DNA of 64,000 nucleotides from Azorinus chamasolen (taxonomy: Eukaryota; Mollusca; Bivalvia; Cardiida; Solecurtidae). The notes under the pieces are model-generated. The model had not been told where the DNA came from. It did not search any database and was given only the letters and a program-made list of their open reading frames with translations. Every line of letters begins with the position of its first letter. Within the stretch, counting starts at the first letter, position 1. The stretch lies in NCBI GenBank assembly GCA_963576725.1, contig OY755243.1, forward strand, positions 38,549,243 to 38,613,242. Direction: 5' to 3'. Position numbers and translations under genes: made by a program. Below, one piece after another: positions 32,100 to 42,010 of the stretch.

Positions 32100-32328
32100 T
32101 TAACCCTTTCCTCATTAGGCTATTTTAGACCCAACCTCTTTGAATGAATCTACCGAAAAGGAGCATTAACTAGAGAAAAGGAAAATGTTAGAATTGTGTA
32201 GTATTGAAACCATTGTGATAAATAGAACATTTGCTCCTATAGGAGCAAATGCTCACTTTATCACAATGGTTTCAAGAAGTGACTATTACAGAGACGTAGA
32301 AAGGCGTATTTATGGAGGGAAGGGTTAA
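32100..32328 (+). mobile_element. C-family MITE, intact ends
   Basis: 229 bp, TTAACCCTTTCCTCATTAGG to GGAGGGAAGGGTTAA. Apex GCTCCTATAGGAGC. Its final TTAA is also the first TTAA of the next element. Confidence 0.94.
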
Positions 32329-32565
32329 CCCTTTACCTGGATAACTAGGTACTTTACCTGGATAACTAGGTACTTTACCTGAATAACTAGGTACTTTACC
32401 TGGATAACTAGGTACTTTACCTGAAAAACTAGGTACATTACTTTACCTGATAGAGACGTAGTTAACGCGTGCGCAAACAGAGGGGTCCTGTAGGGACCAT
32501 CTGGTCCGGATCTGCACTGTTTGCCTGTGGAAAAATAGTTCTGAGTCTAATGTTTGCAATGTCGT
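32325..32565 (-). mobile_element. D-family MITE with expanded terminus
   Basis: TTAACCCTTTACCTGG followed by a 21-bp repeat array, then GCGCAAACAGAGGGGTCC / GGACCATCTGGTCCGG and CACTGTTTGCC. The AT-rich arm is decayed. Confidence 0.7.
32331..32435 (+). repeat. 21-bp tandem repeat from a D terminus
   Basis: CTTTACCTGGATAACTAGGT starts at 32331, 32352, 32373, 32394 and 32415. A sixth CTTTACCTG starts at 32441 after a 5-bp slip. Confidence 0.96.
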
Positions 32566-32836
32566 GAAGTTTAATTTTGTCTTGGTTTTTTGACTGGTTT
32601 TAACGAGAAATTAAGAGAGGAGACTTTGTTAATGTTTTCTTCCCACCCTGGTTATGTCAATGTAAGCTAAGCTGACGAAGCTTAGGGAATGTTCGTATGC
32701 AAGAGACCATTCCACGGAGTGTCTTGATCTTAAACAAATTGCAATTAACTATGTATACTATAGTCACATTATCTTGATTTTGTTTATTAATCTGTAAATT
32801 ATCTTAACCATGTACAAAAAGATACATATACGTGTA

Positions 32837-33040
32837 CAGTAAAACCTCTCTATAACGGTGACTAAATTGTGTTAATTAGTTGGTATTTAGGGCAGGTGGC
32901 TGCTAAAAGCAAGGTGAAAGTAAATCAGAACGCTCCTATAGGAGCGTTCTGTTTTACTTTCAACTTGCTTTAAGCAGCCACCTGCTTTTAACACAAAATA
33001 CTTGATGTAATTTAGTGGTCGTTATAGAGAGGTTTTACTG
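32837..33040. mobile_element. A-family MITE, full length
   Basis: 204 bp flanked by TA, apex GCTCCTATAGGAGC; only a few arm mismatches (GGCTGCTAAAAGC, AAATCAGAACG). Confidence 0.95.
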
Positions 33041-33042
33041 TA

Positions 33043-33265
33043 GTTACGCATTTGAAAACAGAGATTCAGATGAAACAGCTCCTGTAGGAACTACATGACC
33101 AGAGTCTGCTCCGATTGCTTATAGAATAGAACCTATCTGATTTAAACATTTCGCCATGTCCAAACATTCCGGTTTTTATAATGGCATAATAAAAAGAACT
33201 GCCAATCGATATTCATAAAGTAATTATCTATGCCTTTAATATTCACCAGCTAAAATATTAATAAT
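33043..33265 (-). mobile_element. D-family MITE, right end decayed
   Basis: ACAGAGATTCAGATGAAACA, apex GCTCCTGTAGGAAC, then TTTATAATGGCATAATAA. Confidence 0.7.
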
Positions 33266-33775
33266 GACGAATGTCGGGAGAATAAACCAGTATTTTCCAG
33301 GTCTATCTATAGACTATGGATTCGAACTGGCAGCCCCAGTGCAGTTGAACACTTGACAGACTAGTATGGTGAGCATTCAACACTACTGTTTGAAAAGCTT
33401 CAAACTCCATTTCCTAGTGCACGACTGATGTATGGTAGGAATGTTAGTGTTCAGAAGCTTGTGTACCGAGGGAAATTTTCAAGAAATATCGGGAGCAACC
33501 AATCGCCCAGGGAGCGCTACAAGCGATCATCAAAATAAAAATGTATCTCTTGTCAGGAACGACAAGCGTCAATTCCCTAGACATTGTAGATTATTGGAAC
33601 ATAGCACGCGATAGCCAACGGGCTGTCGTTAATATTACAAGAGGGACACGGTCGGACGACAACGCTCGAGTGTTATATTGCTTTATGGAAAAGAAACAAG
33701 ATGTCAAATGTTTAATTCCCTGCAAATGGGTTTTACAGACTATCTTTTTATTTGAAAAATGATTTTTTACATGTA
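33266..33775. other. Unassigned; short overlapping frames
   Basis: A B-box-like AGTTCGAATCC lies on the minus strand at 33318-33328. From about 33440 to 33762 two plus-strand frames are open (one contains LDIVDYWNIARDSQRAVVNI), neither with a recognised domain. It may be an old repeat. Confidence 0.3.
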
Positions 33776-33914
33776 CAGTAAAACCTCTCTATAACGGCCA
33801 CTTAATTACATCAAATATTTTGTGTTAAAGGCAGGTGGCTGCTTAATGCAACCACCTGCACTAAATACCAACTAATTAACACAATTTAGTGGCCGTTATA
33901 GAGAGGTTTTACTG
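33776..33914. mobile_element. A-family MITE, hairpin core deleted
   Basis: 139 bp, CAGTAAAACCTCTCTATAAC to GAGAGGTTTTACTG with TA flanks. GGCTGCTTAATGCAACCACC joins the arms; about 65 bp of apex are gone. Confidence 0.93.
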
Positions 33915-34231
33915 TAGTGTCGGTAGAACTAATGTATTGCGACCACTCGATGAATAACTATAAGGCTATGCAGAATGGGAGCTGTCAGCATAACTAGCGT
34001 TCTGTTCTAGTGCAGTGCACATTTTCGAATAATTATCAACTACAAAGACTGTTTTTTATATCCAAGATACGTAACTCACTCAGTTTGGTGTACCATCGTT
34101 ATGACCCTTAACCTATTGAAGCCTCTTTTTTATTCAGTGAAATTGCGGATATGTGTATTTTGAATCGGTCCATTTTTCGTTTGATGGTGGTGTTTCTGCA
34201 AAAATTCATTTGCCGATATTGGAAAATAATT

Positions 34232-34300
34232 TGTGAGGGAAACAGTGTGGACCTTAATGAGGGGATTCCTTAATGAGTCCTCTGATCTGGGTATGGAATA
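34232..34300 (+). mobile_element. J hairpin, diverged
   Basis: AAACAGTGTGGACCTTAATG, AGGGGATTCC, GAGTCCTCTGATCTGGG. Confidence 0.5.
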
Positions 34301-34511
34301 CTAGACAAAGAGTAGACAAAGTCTGATACAAGTAGGACTGACGTTTAGGATATCGTTTTCGTTGCACATTGGCATGTATACAGACTGTATAGGAGTTTTA
34401 TTTTGAATATTACTGTTTTCTGTTACATAAATCTTTTGACTGGCGAAAAGCCTAATGTAACGTTAGTACGACAGTACCAAGGTCTATTAGCAATCCTTTA
34501 AATGCGGCAAA

Positions 34512-34595
34512 CGCAGTCCAAGGAACAGTGTAGACCCAAAGCAGGGGCCTCATAGAGGAGCCCCTATGATCAGGATGTGTGCTGTTTGTCATTCA
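34512..34595 (-). mobile_element. J hairpin
   Basis: ACAGTGTAGACCCAAAGCAG, GGGCCTCATAGAGGAGCCCC, ATGATCAGGATGTGTGCTG. Confidence 0.6.
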
Positions 34596-34893
34596 AACTC
34601 TTCTAGCATATTATACACCTTTTATACCGGATGGACTCTTAAGACTGATGGGCACTCCATTTTGACAGTTCAGCACCTAAAGGGTTCTTAGCACTAACCT
34701 CACTATCAACATTCGCCCAAAAGCATGTCACTGTCAATATTACAGAAATTTCACACTGTCATTTAATTTATTATTTAAGATCATGACGAATGCAAGTGGG
34801 CCTAACCACATAACTAATTTAAGGTTGTAGTTTATTGACAATTATTTGGTCTATATTGGGGATACATTTTCAGTTCACCTACCTTCATAAAGT

Positions 34894-35105
34894 ACAATAA
34901 AACCCTCTATAGAGACTACTTTATGAATAAACATAGGTAACTTTCAAAACAGGTGGTTGCTTAATGCAAGAAAGAAGCAATGCTGAAAGCTCCTGTAGGA
35001 GCTATCTACAAAACTTTCGTCCTGCATTAAGCTACATGTATCATATGCCTTTCAGATCGGGAAGTAGACCTCTTCTTTAGTGATCGCTTAAGAGGGGTGT
35101 TACTG
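34894..35105. mobile_element. H-family MITE
   Basis: CAATAAAACCCTCTATAGAG after TA, to TTAAGAGGGGTGTTACTG. Apex AAAGCTCCTGTAGGAGC. Confidence 0.85.
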
Positions 35106-35327
35106 TAAAAAATATTACTCCATCAACCCGTGAATTACGACTGAATATTGCTTCATCATGGTACAAAACATGAAAATGTACTAGCACGTGATATAATGAA
35201 TAACAAAAAGAGATATAAATTTAACATATCGTATTCTTTTCGAAGTAGTGAAATTGTCGTCTGCTTTTGTACAAACTATAATACGCTGTAGAGTAGCCTT
35301 TGTACCATGTTTACCCATTATCGCGGT

Positions 35328-35767
35328 TATTTACCTCATGAATATTAATGTAAGACATAATGATACTATTAACCCATTCTCTCCTAGGCTATTTTTAGAC
35401 CCAACCTCTTCGAATGTATGTACCGAAAAGGAGCATTAACTAAAGAAAAGGAAAAAAATAGAATTTTGTAGTTTGAAACCATTGTGATAAATAGAGCATT
35501 TGCTCCTATAGGAGCAAATGCTCTATTTATCACAATGGTTTCAGCAAGTGACTTTTATAGATGCGCAAAAATACGTCACTAGGGGGTAATGTGTTAATAA
35601 CAATTAGATAACCTTTTCATAATGGTATAAAGACACGAGACTGTTTTGGCCATGGCAGGAACTGTAGAGTCAGATCTGCATAATTCCATATGTAAATAAA
35701 CCCTCCCACAGGAGCAGTCTGATCTAGGTGTATACTGTATTTGCAAACGCACCAATAGGCGAGTTAA
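35328..35767 (+). mobile_element. D-family MITE split by a C element
   Basis: TTACCTCATGAATATTAATG to 35368, then from 35598 CAATTAGATAACC, GGCCATGGCAGGAACTGTAG and a reduced hairpin, ending AATAGGCGAGTTAA. Confidence 0.85.
35369..35597 (+). mobile_element. C-family MITE nested in D
   Basis: 229 bp, TTAACCCATTCTCTCCTAGG to CTAGGGGGTAATGTGTTAA. Apex hairpin perfect over GATAAATAGAGCATTTGCTC and its complement. Confidence 0.94.
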
Positions 35768-35840
35768 TTCTTCCACTGCCACGCATTGTCGTCTGCGAAG
35801 TGTGTCGTTTGCTTCAAAATTTAAGACTGCGATCTGTATG
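35764..35840 (-). mobile_element. E-family end fragment sharing TTAA with D
   Basis: TTAATTCTTCCACTGCCACG, ATTGTCGTCTGCG, TGTCGTTTGCTTCAAAATT. The hairpin half is absent. Confidence 0.6.
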
Positions 35841-36089
35841 TCTAGAAAGTTATATCACATTGTATATAAGAAAACGCTCGGTGTCCCACATTAGATGCAA
35901 TGTTCGGAACATTTGAGACATTGGTCTTAGACTGTCATAAGTGGTCAAGATTATTGATATTTTACGCAGTCCAAGGAACAACAATCAATCATCCCTACAT
36001 CTTAGCCCTTATCTTGCCGGGGAAAACATATTCTTGCTAAAACCCTGATGTAATAGTTGCCCCCTTTCGATTTGTTCAATCTTCTGCGA

Positions 36090-36165
36090 AATTATTGTCT
36101 GGGTGTCAAACAGTTCGGACCCAGATGAGACGTCGAGCTAATGGATCCAGACTGTTTGCAATTGA
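36090..36165. mobile_element. E-family hairpin, one arm deleted
   Basis: GTCAAACAGTTCGGACCCAG, ATGAGACGTCGAGC, then directly TAATGGATCCAGACTGTTTG. Confidence 0.6.
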
Positions 36166-36252
36166 CAGTCATATCGCGAGCGGCAGGATTAGAGTCAACA
36201 TGATTTGCAAAACTATAATTTGGTATGATATGGTGGATAGTTCAACTGATAT

Positions 36253-36450
36253 TAACCCTTTCCCCGCTATAAAAAATGTCTGCTCATAGTTGGATCTGGC
36301 GCCATTTTGATTACGTCCGACGCGATCAAGCTTTTGAGAAACTAATGATCAAGTGTCAAGAAGTTTGGATCCTGAAGAGACACCGGGTTACTAGGTGTGT
36401 AACCTGGATCCAACCTGGTTAAAAATACAAATCAGGTCACGAATAGTGGG
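36253..36450 (-). mobile_element. E2-subtype MITE
   Basis: TTAACCCTTTCCCCGCTATA, AATGTCTGCTCATAGTTGG, ATCAAGCTTTTGAGAAAC, hairpin TTGGATCCTGAAGAGACACC. Confidence 0.75.
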
Positions 36451-36979
36451 ATCATGGTTAAATATAACACCTATATAATACGTGGGTTGTGTACTTCTTC
36501 AGTGCACATACATCTTATTTATACAAATAAAGGTGCATATACATGTATTAAAAATGCTTTTATTAACATTTTCAAAACAGATTTATGTTAATTTCTTATA
36601 ATTTATACGGTCAGATAGTTAAAAGTGTTGGGGCATGGTGAAAGACAAACGACTCGGTGTCTTTTCATCTGGATCCAGACCGTTTGCAAATGCCATAAGA
36701 AATTGCATTACAATATGGTCGGAGTTTTAGACCATAAAACATCTGTTCACAACTGAATATTATTGCAATAGTATTATAAGTATGACGATGCAATTTTGTT
36801 TCAGAAATATTCATGAAGTAAACAAGTTGAACCAAAGACATGGGCACTTTTGAATTACAATGTAGCACATATAAAGCTTTTGTGAAACCTGAACTTTTCA
36901 AACTTTGTGCTTGAGACAAATCTCAAGATAAAAAGCTTTATAAAAGCGAAACCCACACCCGCGCCGCCTATTCCGAGTA
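36451..36979. other. Unassigned; one E hairpin arm
   Basis: 36640-36692 holds GACTCGGTGTCTTTTCATCT and GGATCCAGACCGTTTG, a half E hairpin. Otherwise nothing recognised. Confidence 0.45.
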
Positions 36980-37420
36980 CAGTAGAATTTGCCTTAAGCG
37001 GCACTCAAAAAGAGATCTAATTATGGGTCTGTAAGGCAGGTATCAGCTTAATGCAGGTCAAAAGTAATGCAAATAGCTACCATAGGAACTTTCTGAATAA
37101 CTTTAGTCCTGTATTAACTCTTTCGGCGCAAATGTCGCCTGTTGGCACCATTGAAAACAGTGCAGTCCCAGGTTAGATGCCGCCTTGCAGATGCAGACTT
37201 CACTGTTTTCTGTATAATTTTAGCCCAAGCATACAGGTTTTTAAAAACAAATGTTTTACTATTATATCTTTATTATTTAGTTTAGAATTATATTTAATAT
37301 GAAATTATTATTGCTGACGACACTTTTGAATTTGGCGCTAGAAGAGTTAAGCAACCACCACGTGCTTTTTAAGACTCCTACGTTCCATAAATGAATGGCC
37401 GCTTAGGACTGGTTCTACTG
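36980..37420. mobile_element. H-family MITE split by K at TTAA
   Basis: CAGTAGAATTTGCCTTAAGC after TA, GTCCTGTATTAA at 37117, then after K continues GCAACCACCACGTGC and ends GACTGGTTCTACTG before TA. Removing K and one TTAA restores GTCCTGTATTAAGCAACCAC, the usual H arm. Confidence 0.92.
37114..37350. mobile_element. K, TTAA-ended MITE nested in H
   Basis: 237 bp, TTAACTCTTTCGGCGCAAAT to GGCGCTAGAAGAGTTAA. Near the left is a hairpin-like pair, ACAGTGCAGTCCCAGGTTAG and AGACTTCACTGT. It is related in outline to E but has its own sequence. Confidence 0.88.
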
Positions 37421-37552
37421 TAGCCTTATATGTTGACTGAACAAGTTTACCTGCAAACTCGTTCACTTGAAGTTGTCCCGGTTTTGTCACCACGAGTAGT
37501 TTGTTTGAAGTCTCCTCCGCCACTTTTGGGAACAAAACGACAGAAATAGTAC

Positions 37553-37750
37553 CTAACCCTTCTCGTGCTAAGCGCGACCTCGACCTGACTGTCATTTGCA
37601 AACAGCTTGGATCCAGATCAGACACTGAGTGACTCGGCGTCTCATCAGGATCCAAACTGTTAGACACTCGGTCAGTAGTTTCTCAAAGGCTTGAACGAAT
37701 CGAAAATCAGAAAAACATAAATCAGAGATTGAGCAGAATTTATTTTTTCT
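37553..37750 (+). mobile_element. E2-subtype MITE
   Basis: CTAACCCTTCTCGTGCTAAG, hairpin CTTGGATCCAGATCAGACAC / GTCTCATCAGGATCC, ACACTCGGTCAGTAGTTTCT, GATTGAGCAGAAT. Confidence 0.8.
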
Positions 37751-37842
37751 CAGCAAGAAAGTGAGCAAAACAAAACGTGTTGAGAAAATATATTCTGTTT
37801 GTAAGTTTTCGATGAATTTATCATCTGAAAGATACAAATGTA

Positions 37843-38045
37843 TAGTAAACGCCCTCTAAGGCGGCCACCAAAAATACGTCTAATTTTCGGTCGCAGAAGC
37901 AGGTGGAAGGTTAATACAGGGCAGAAGATACAAAAAGCTCCTACAAGGACTTTCTGTATTACGTTCGTCTTGCATTATACAGTCACCTGCTTTTTAATAG
38001 CCCCATGTTTATTTATTAAGCAGTCACTTTATCGAGTTTCTACTG
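37843..38045. mobile_element. H-family MITE
   Basis: TAGTAAACGCCCTCTAAGGC to CGAGTTTCTACTG between TA. Apex AAAGCTCCTACAAGGACTTT. Confidence 0.8.
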
Positions 38046-38150
38046 TATTTTTCAAAGTGTTATTTGTATCCGGTGTATAGTTATAGGCAGTCCAAATGAG
38101 GCAATGTTTGTACAAAACTTCATGATAATATAAAGGAACACACAGGTCGC

Positions 38151-38400
38151 TTAACCCTTCGCTTGCTGAATTTTAAAATACATTTCTCCTTCTTTACCCA
38201 TGCCCTGTTGTATAATTACATATATCTTCACTGTGTACAAGTATTTCGCTGTGCAATCACTGCTGTAGAGTGCACTGGTTGCACAATCAATTTGTAAATA
38301 GTGCAGACCCTGATGAGACAGCTCCTGCAGGAGCTATCTCATCTGGGTCTTCACTATTTACAGGTAGGTATATTGACGTGAATAGCAAGCGAAGGGTTAA
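38151..38400 (-). mobile_element. F-family MITE, inverted copy
   Basis: 250 bp, TTAACCCTTCGCTTGCTGAA to TAGCAAGCGAAGGGTTAA. Hairpin GATGAGACAGCTCC / GGAGCTATCTCATC. Reverse orientation of 1275-1525. Confidence 0.93.
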
Positions 38401-38683
38401 GTCAAGTGTGCAGTGACTAACCGGGGTGGATTCATGTAAAATGCTCTACTTGACTGCAGTTGTTACGTAGTTATCTAGATGCTTAATCATGGCTGGAGCT
38501 AAGAATACGACTAAAACGCACTTAATATGTGAACTAAATTTAGAATCCGTGCATTTTGGTATATACCAATGTATCCATTAAGTCAAAGTTCGAGCTATGA
38601 TACAATGTAAAAAGTTTTCAATCCGAATAAGACTTAATTTGACATCGCATGAGGATCTATACTGGTTGACAAACTGGGCACAA
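38401..38683. other. Unassigned sequence
   Basis: No gene or repeat recognised. Confidence 0.4.
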
Positions 38684-38814
38684 GGTTATAAAGCTTCTGA
38701 GTCTGAGTCTGAGATCATTCTCAAGTATCTGATTGGTCAGATTCTCATTCTCAAGTATCTGATTGGTCAGATGCTTGAGAATGATCTCAGACTCAAGCAA
38801 AAAGTTTTATAACC
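38684..38814. repeat. Palindrome containing a short direct repeat
   Basis: GGTTATAAAGCTTCTGAGTC at the left faces GACTCAAGC ... TTTTATAACC at the right. The middle has TCTCAAGTATCTGATTGGTC twice in direct orientation. A one-arm relative is at 40108-40158 (GAGTCTGAGTTCGTTCTCAA, TTGATTGGTCT). Confidence 0.88.
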
Positions 38815-38894
38815 TCGGGGCTTGATTTCATCTTTGAATGTTTGTATCAAAATCTTACTTAGAGACCACGCAAACTTGTTGAGCAAGTTAAAGG

Positions 38895-39097
38895 TTAACC
38901 CTTTCCCTGATGAATATTCATGTAGGAAATAATGACGTCATGGATATTAATAAGATTTTTTTTTTAAATGGTATATGAACACATGACATTTTGGCTCCGA
39001 CAGAAGCTGTAGAATCATATCTATATTACACCATAAGCAAACAGAGCTTATTTTTTGCAGATGCGTCAAAATGCGCTTACATAAGGAAAAGGGTTAA
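38895..39097 (+). mobile_element. D-family MITE, hairpin deleted
   Basis: TTAACCCTTTCCCTGATGAA to AAGGAAAAGGGTTAA. GCAAACAGAGCTTATTTTTT replaces the hairpin. Confidence 0.87.
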
Positions 39098-39559
39098 CTC
39101 CAGAATACAACATAATATAAAAGACCTCTTGTAATTATCAGGGGCGGGGTATAATGTAACGGGTGATTCTCCTCAAATCCACTCCATTCTCTGAATTCAT
39201 ACAAGGGGCGTTGAACCTAAACAAAGATATTTTATCATTGTCATTATCAACGGCTTCTTAGGGTTTGACAGACACTGGATGTTGTTTTCTAGGTAACTTC
39301 CTGCGTTCATTCATGAATTTAACAAAGAACAGATTGCATTCGATATTTTCGGAATATCCTGGAATTCGTTGTATCTTGCAGAGGAAAGAAACGCGTCTCG
39401 AACAGATGCCATATTGTTTAATCGGGGAAATTTCGCATCTGGAACTTCTTGAAGAACAGTAGAGGCAGAAACTGTATATCTATTAGAAGCGTGGCTGAAT
39501 CTAAATGTAATGTCTCACAGTGTCAATAGGGGTCGGAGGGTATGCTCCTCGGCAAAACT
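39098..39559. other. Unassigned sequence
   Basis: No repeat. A 65-codon plus-strand frame at 39265-39462 and a 33-codon minus-strand frame overlap; neither is recognised. Confidence 0.35.
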
Positions 39560-39697
39560 TATAATTGTGTACTGTGTTTGGAAACTATTGTGATAAACAG
39601 TGCATTTGTTCCTATAGGAGCAAATGCTCTGTTTATCACAATGGTTTCAAACTTTTACAGAGGCATCAAAAGGCGTCAATATGAGGGAATGGGTTAA
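39560..39697 (+). mobile_element. C-family MITE, left half lost
   Basis: GAAACTATTGTGATAAACAG, apex TGTTCCTATAGGAGCA, then AGGGAATGGGTTAA. The TAGACCCAACC arm is missing. Confidence 0.85.
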
Positions 39698-39796
39698 TAT
39701 TTGCATGTCAAGACAGAACGTTTATCTCTTAGCGTTCGATTCTTGTCCCATTTTGGCCATAATAATGTTTTCATCTTTCAGATTGATGTTACGCAC

Positions 39797-39882
39797 GTGC
39801 GTAAGTGCGTATCGCTAGCTACGCCCTTGTGGTCTGTCCGTGCGTAAGTGCGTATCGCTAGTTATGCCCTTGTGGTTTGTCC
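39797..39882 (+). repeat. 43-bp tandem duplication
   Basis: 39797-39839 and 39840-39882 both read GTGCGTAAGTGCGTATCGCT then AGCTACGCCC/AGTTATGCCC. Confidence 0.93.
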
Positions 39883-40160
39883 GTCTGTTCATGTACGTGT
39901 ACCTACGATCGTCCGTGCGAATGATGGTGTCTAATAATGCTATTTTCAAAAGATAATTTATCTGAATAATGAATAATATTATTATTCATGTTAAACGTAT
40001 TGGTGATAATTTGTGTCTGATAGTAAAAGCCTTGACCAGACTTGACCAGACATGACGCACGGCTACTGGTCTAAGTATGCATTGTTTTCACGGTCTGGGT
40101 CCATGCTTATAAAACATTTAGTTGAGTCTGAGTTCGTTCTCAAGTTTTTGATTGGTCTCA

Positions 40161-40396
40161 TTGACCCTTTACTCGCTGTTATACGATTTTGCGAACAGAG
40201 TAGACCCAGATCAGACAACTGCAGTGGGAGCTGTATGGCCAGGTTCTGCCCTGTTTACTTATGAATCTGTTACAGATTCTCTACATTTAGCCATTGCAAT
40301 ATATTCCTTAGTTCATATGTTTTGATAAGTAAATAGATTAATTAATATTCATAAAGGGTGACGTCTGACATGAATATTCATGAAGTAAAGGCTTAA
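40161..40396 (-). mobile_element. D-family MITE
   Basis: TTGACCCTTTACTCGCTG, hairpin GTAGACCCAGATCAGACAAC, TGAAGTAAAGGCTTAA at the right. Confidence 0.83.
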
Positions 40397-41105
40397 ATGT
40401 CCTAAAAGTGTTCCAGTAAAATGCACTGCACGAACCGATAAATGGCGCCTAGGTGCGTTTGAATAACTTACAAAACATACATAAAATGTTTATATACTTT
40501 CATAACACCAATTATCAAGTTACCTAAAATATTTTCTGTATCTCTCAAAACTATTTTTTGTCGAATGTAAACATTGATTTACGGTTAATATGCATAGCCA
40601 AGAAGAGATAACCCGTTGAACTTATATCGTGAATCGCTTTAAACCTGCTAAATCATGTCTTGGTTATACAGTAAAAAACCTTTAGGAGCTTTCTGCATAA
40701 CTTTTATCATGCATTACACTACCACATGTTTTAAAAATCGCATAAGCGAGACTTTGCTATATGAATATAAACTTTTAGAATTCTGCTAAAGATTTTGAGC
40801 TATTCCATGCTAACTTATTGATGAACTTGAGACGCAGGGTAATTACATGTAGGTATCTAATCTTAATCCAAATCCTTCTTTGTATATGATTGAGAAGAAA
40901 ACAGAAGGGGATACAGATTTTTTCTTGTTGCAGTAAGGAATTCCTTTACCCACTATTTGCTGCCTGACTCGCACTAACGAGCAGCTTTGGGTCCAGATGA
41001 GACAACCAATAACTCTGTGTGTTACTGTTTAAATTTTATATGTAATGCTTTTGATTAAGGTCTCAAGGTAGATTAATCCGTATGACTAATTGAGCTAACC
41101 TCGTC
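40397..41105. other. Mostly unassigned; two MITE scraps
   Basis: 40669-40762 is an H remnant: CAGTAAAAAACCTTTAGGAG, ATCATGCATTACACTACCAC, CGCATAAGCGAGACTTTG. 40975-41030 is a half E hairpin (TTTGGGTCCAGATGAGAC). The rest is not recognised. Confidence 0.55.
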
Positions 41106-41222
41106 CAATTCATTCATTCATTCATCCATTCATTCACTCATTCACTCATTCATTCATTCATAAATACATACATTAGTTCGATCGTTTATTCATTCATTAA
41201 TTCATTCATTCATTCATTCAGC
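41106..41222 (+). repeat. ATTC microsatellite, interrupted
   Basis: ATTCATTCATTCATCC-type units, then ATTCATTCATTAATTC after a break around 41160-41185. Confidence 0.95.
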
Positions 41223-41801
41223 CAATTTTAAGAATTGTTTATTTCATCAGCAAGCGGTGGCATAAAACAGACAGGTTTTACTTGAATGTCTAATAAACGC
41301 CTATAAACCACACATTCTTACCTCGCTAATACCTTGGATCCGAATGCATTCATTCTCGTGAATATATGTATCTAAGGACTACGTGCTAAGATTGTCTGAC
41401 CATTTACTGGTTGCATGCACATACAACAGGCTATTTTGTAATTACAGTTACAAACAGTTTATATCCAGATGTGACATCTCCTGATATTTGACATTCTAAT
41501 AGCATTTATTGATACAGGTACAGAAGCTGAATGTACAGAGTATTTTGAGAGAAAAAATGGACGAAATTGTGTGCAAACAAAACATTGTTCAGTATACCAA
41601 ATTGAGGTAGCGAGGTGCATGAATGACGCAATAGGGAAACACATAAAAACTGAACGGCATTTGTTGTACTTATTACATAATCTCTTCAAGAGCTCATATA
41701 CATTCTAGAGCCATGCGATCAAACCTTTAACTGACCGATCAACTGATAGTACTAACATGTGTGTTCATGTTTTGTTTAATCCGTGTTACTTGAAAGATAT
41801 G
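41223..41801. other. Unassigned sequence
   Basis: A D/E-like scrap at 41452-41490 (CAAACAGTTTATATCCAGAT). Nothing else recognised. Confidence 0.4.
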
Positions 41802-42010
41802 CCCTTTAAGATCTTTGCAAACATGGTGCACCAAGATAAGACGTGTCTGATCAGGGTTTGCTCTGATTGCTTATAGTATAATACAGCTCTGATTCTACAG
41901 TTTCTGCAGTGACCAAATATTCATGTGTACATGTGCCCTTATTAAAAACATTAAATTAATATTCATGGTGTCATTTTTTCTTACATGAGTATCATCAGGT
42001 AAAGGGTTAA
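41802..42010 (-). mobile_element. D-family MITE
   Basis: TTTGCAAACATGGTGCACC, GTCTGATCAGGGTTTGCTC, TTCTACAGTTTCTGCAG, ending CAGGTAAAGGGTTAA. Confidence 0.83.

Noticed and set aside
33311..33400. tRNA gene or SINE on the minus strand from a B-box-like AGTTCGAATCC.
   Set aside because: No matching A box at the right distance and the flanking T-arm bases do not pair.
33432..33762. Possible exon between the D and A elements.
   Set aside because: Two overlapping frames, no good acceptor, no recognised domain; left unassigned.
39265..39462. 65-codon plus-strand frame and a 33-codon minus-strand frame as small genes.
   Set aside because: Both are open over the same stretch, neither has a known motif; direction cannot be decided.
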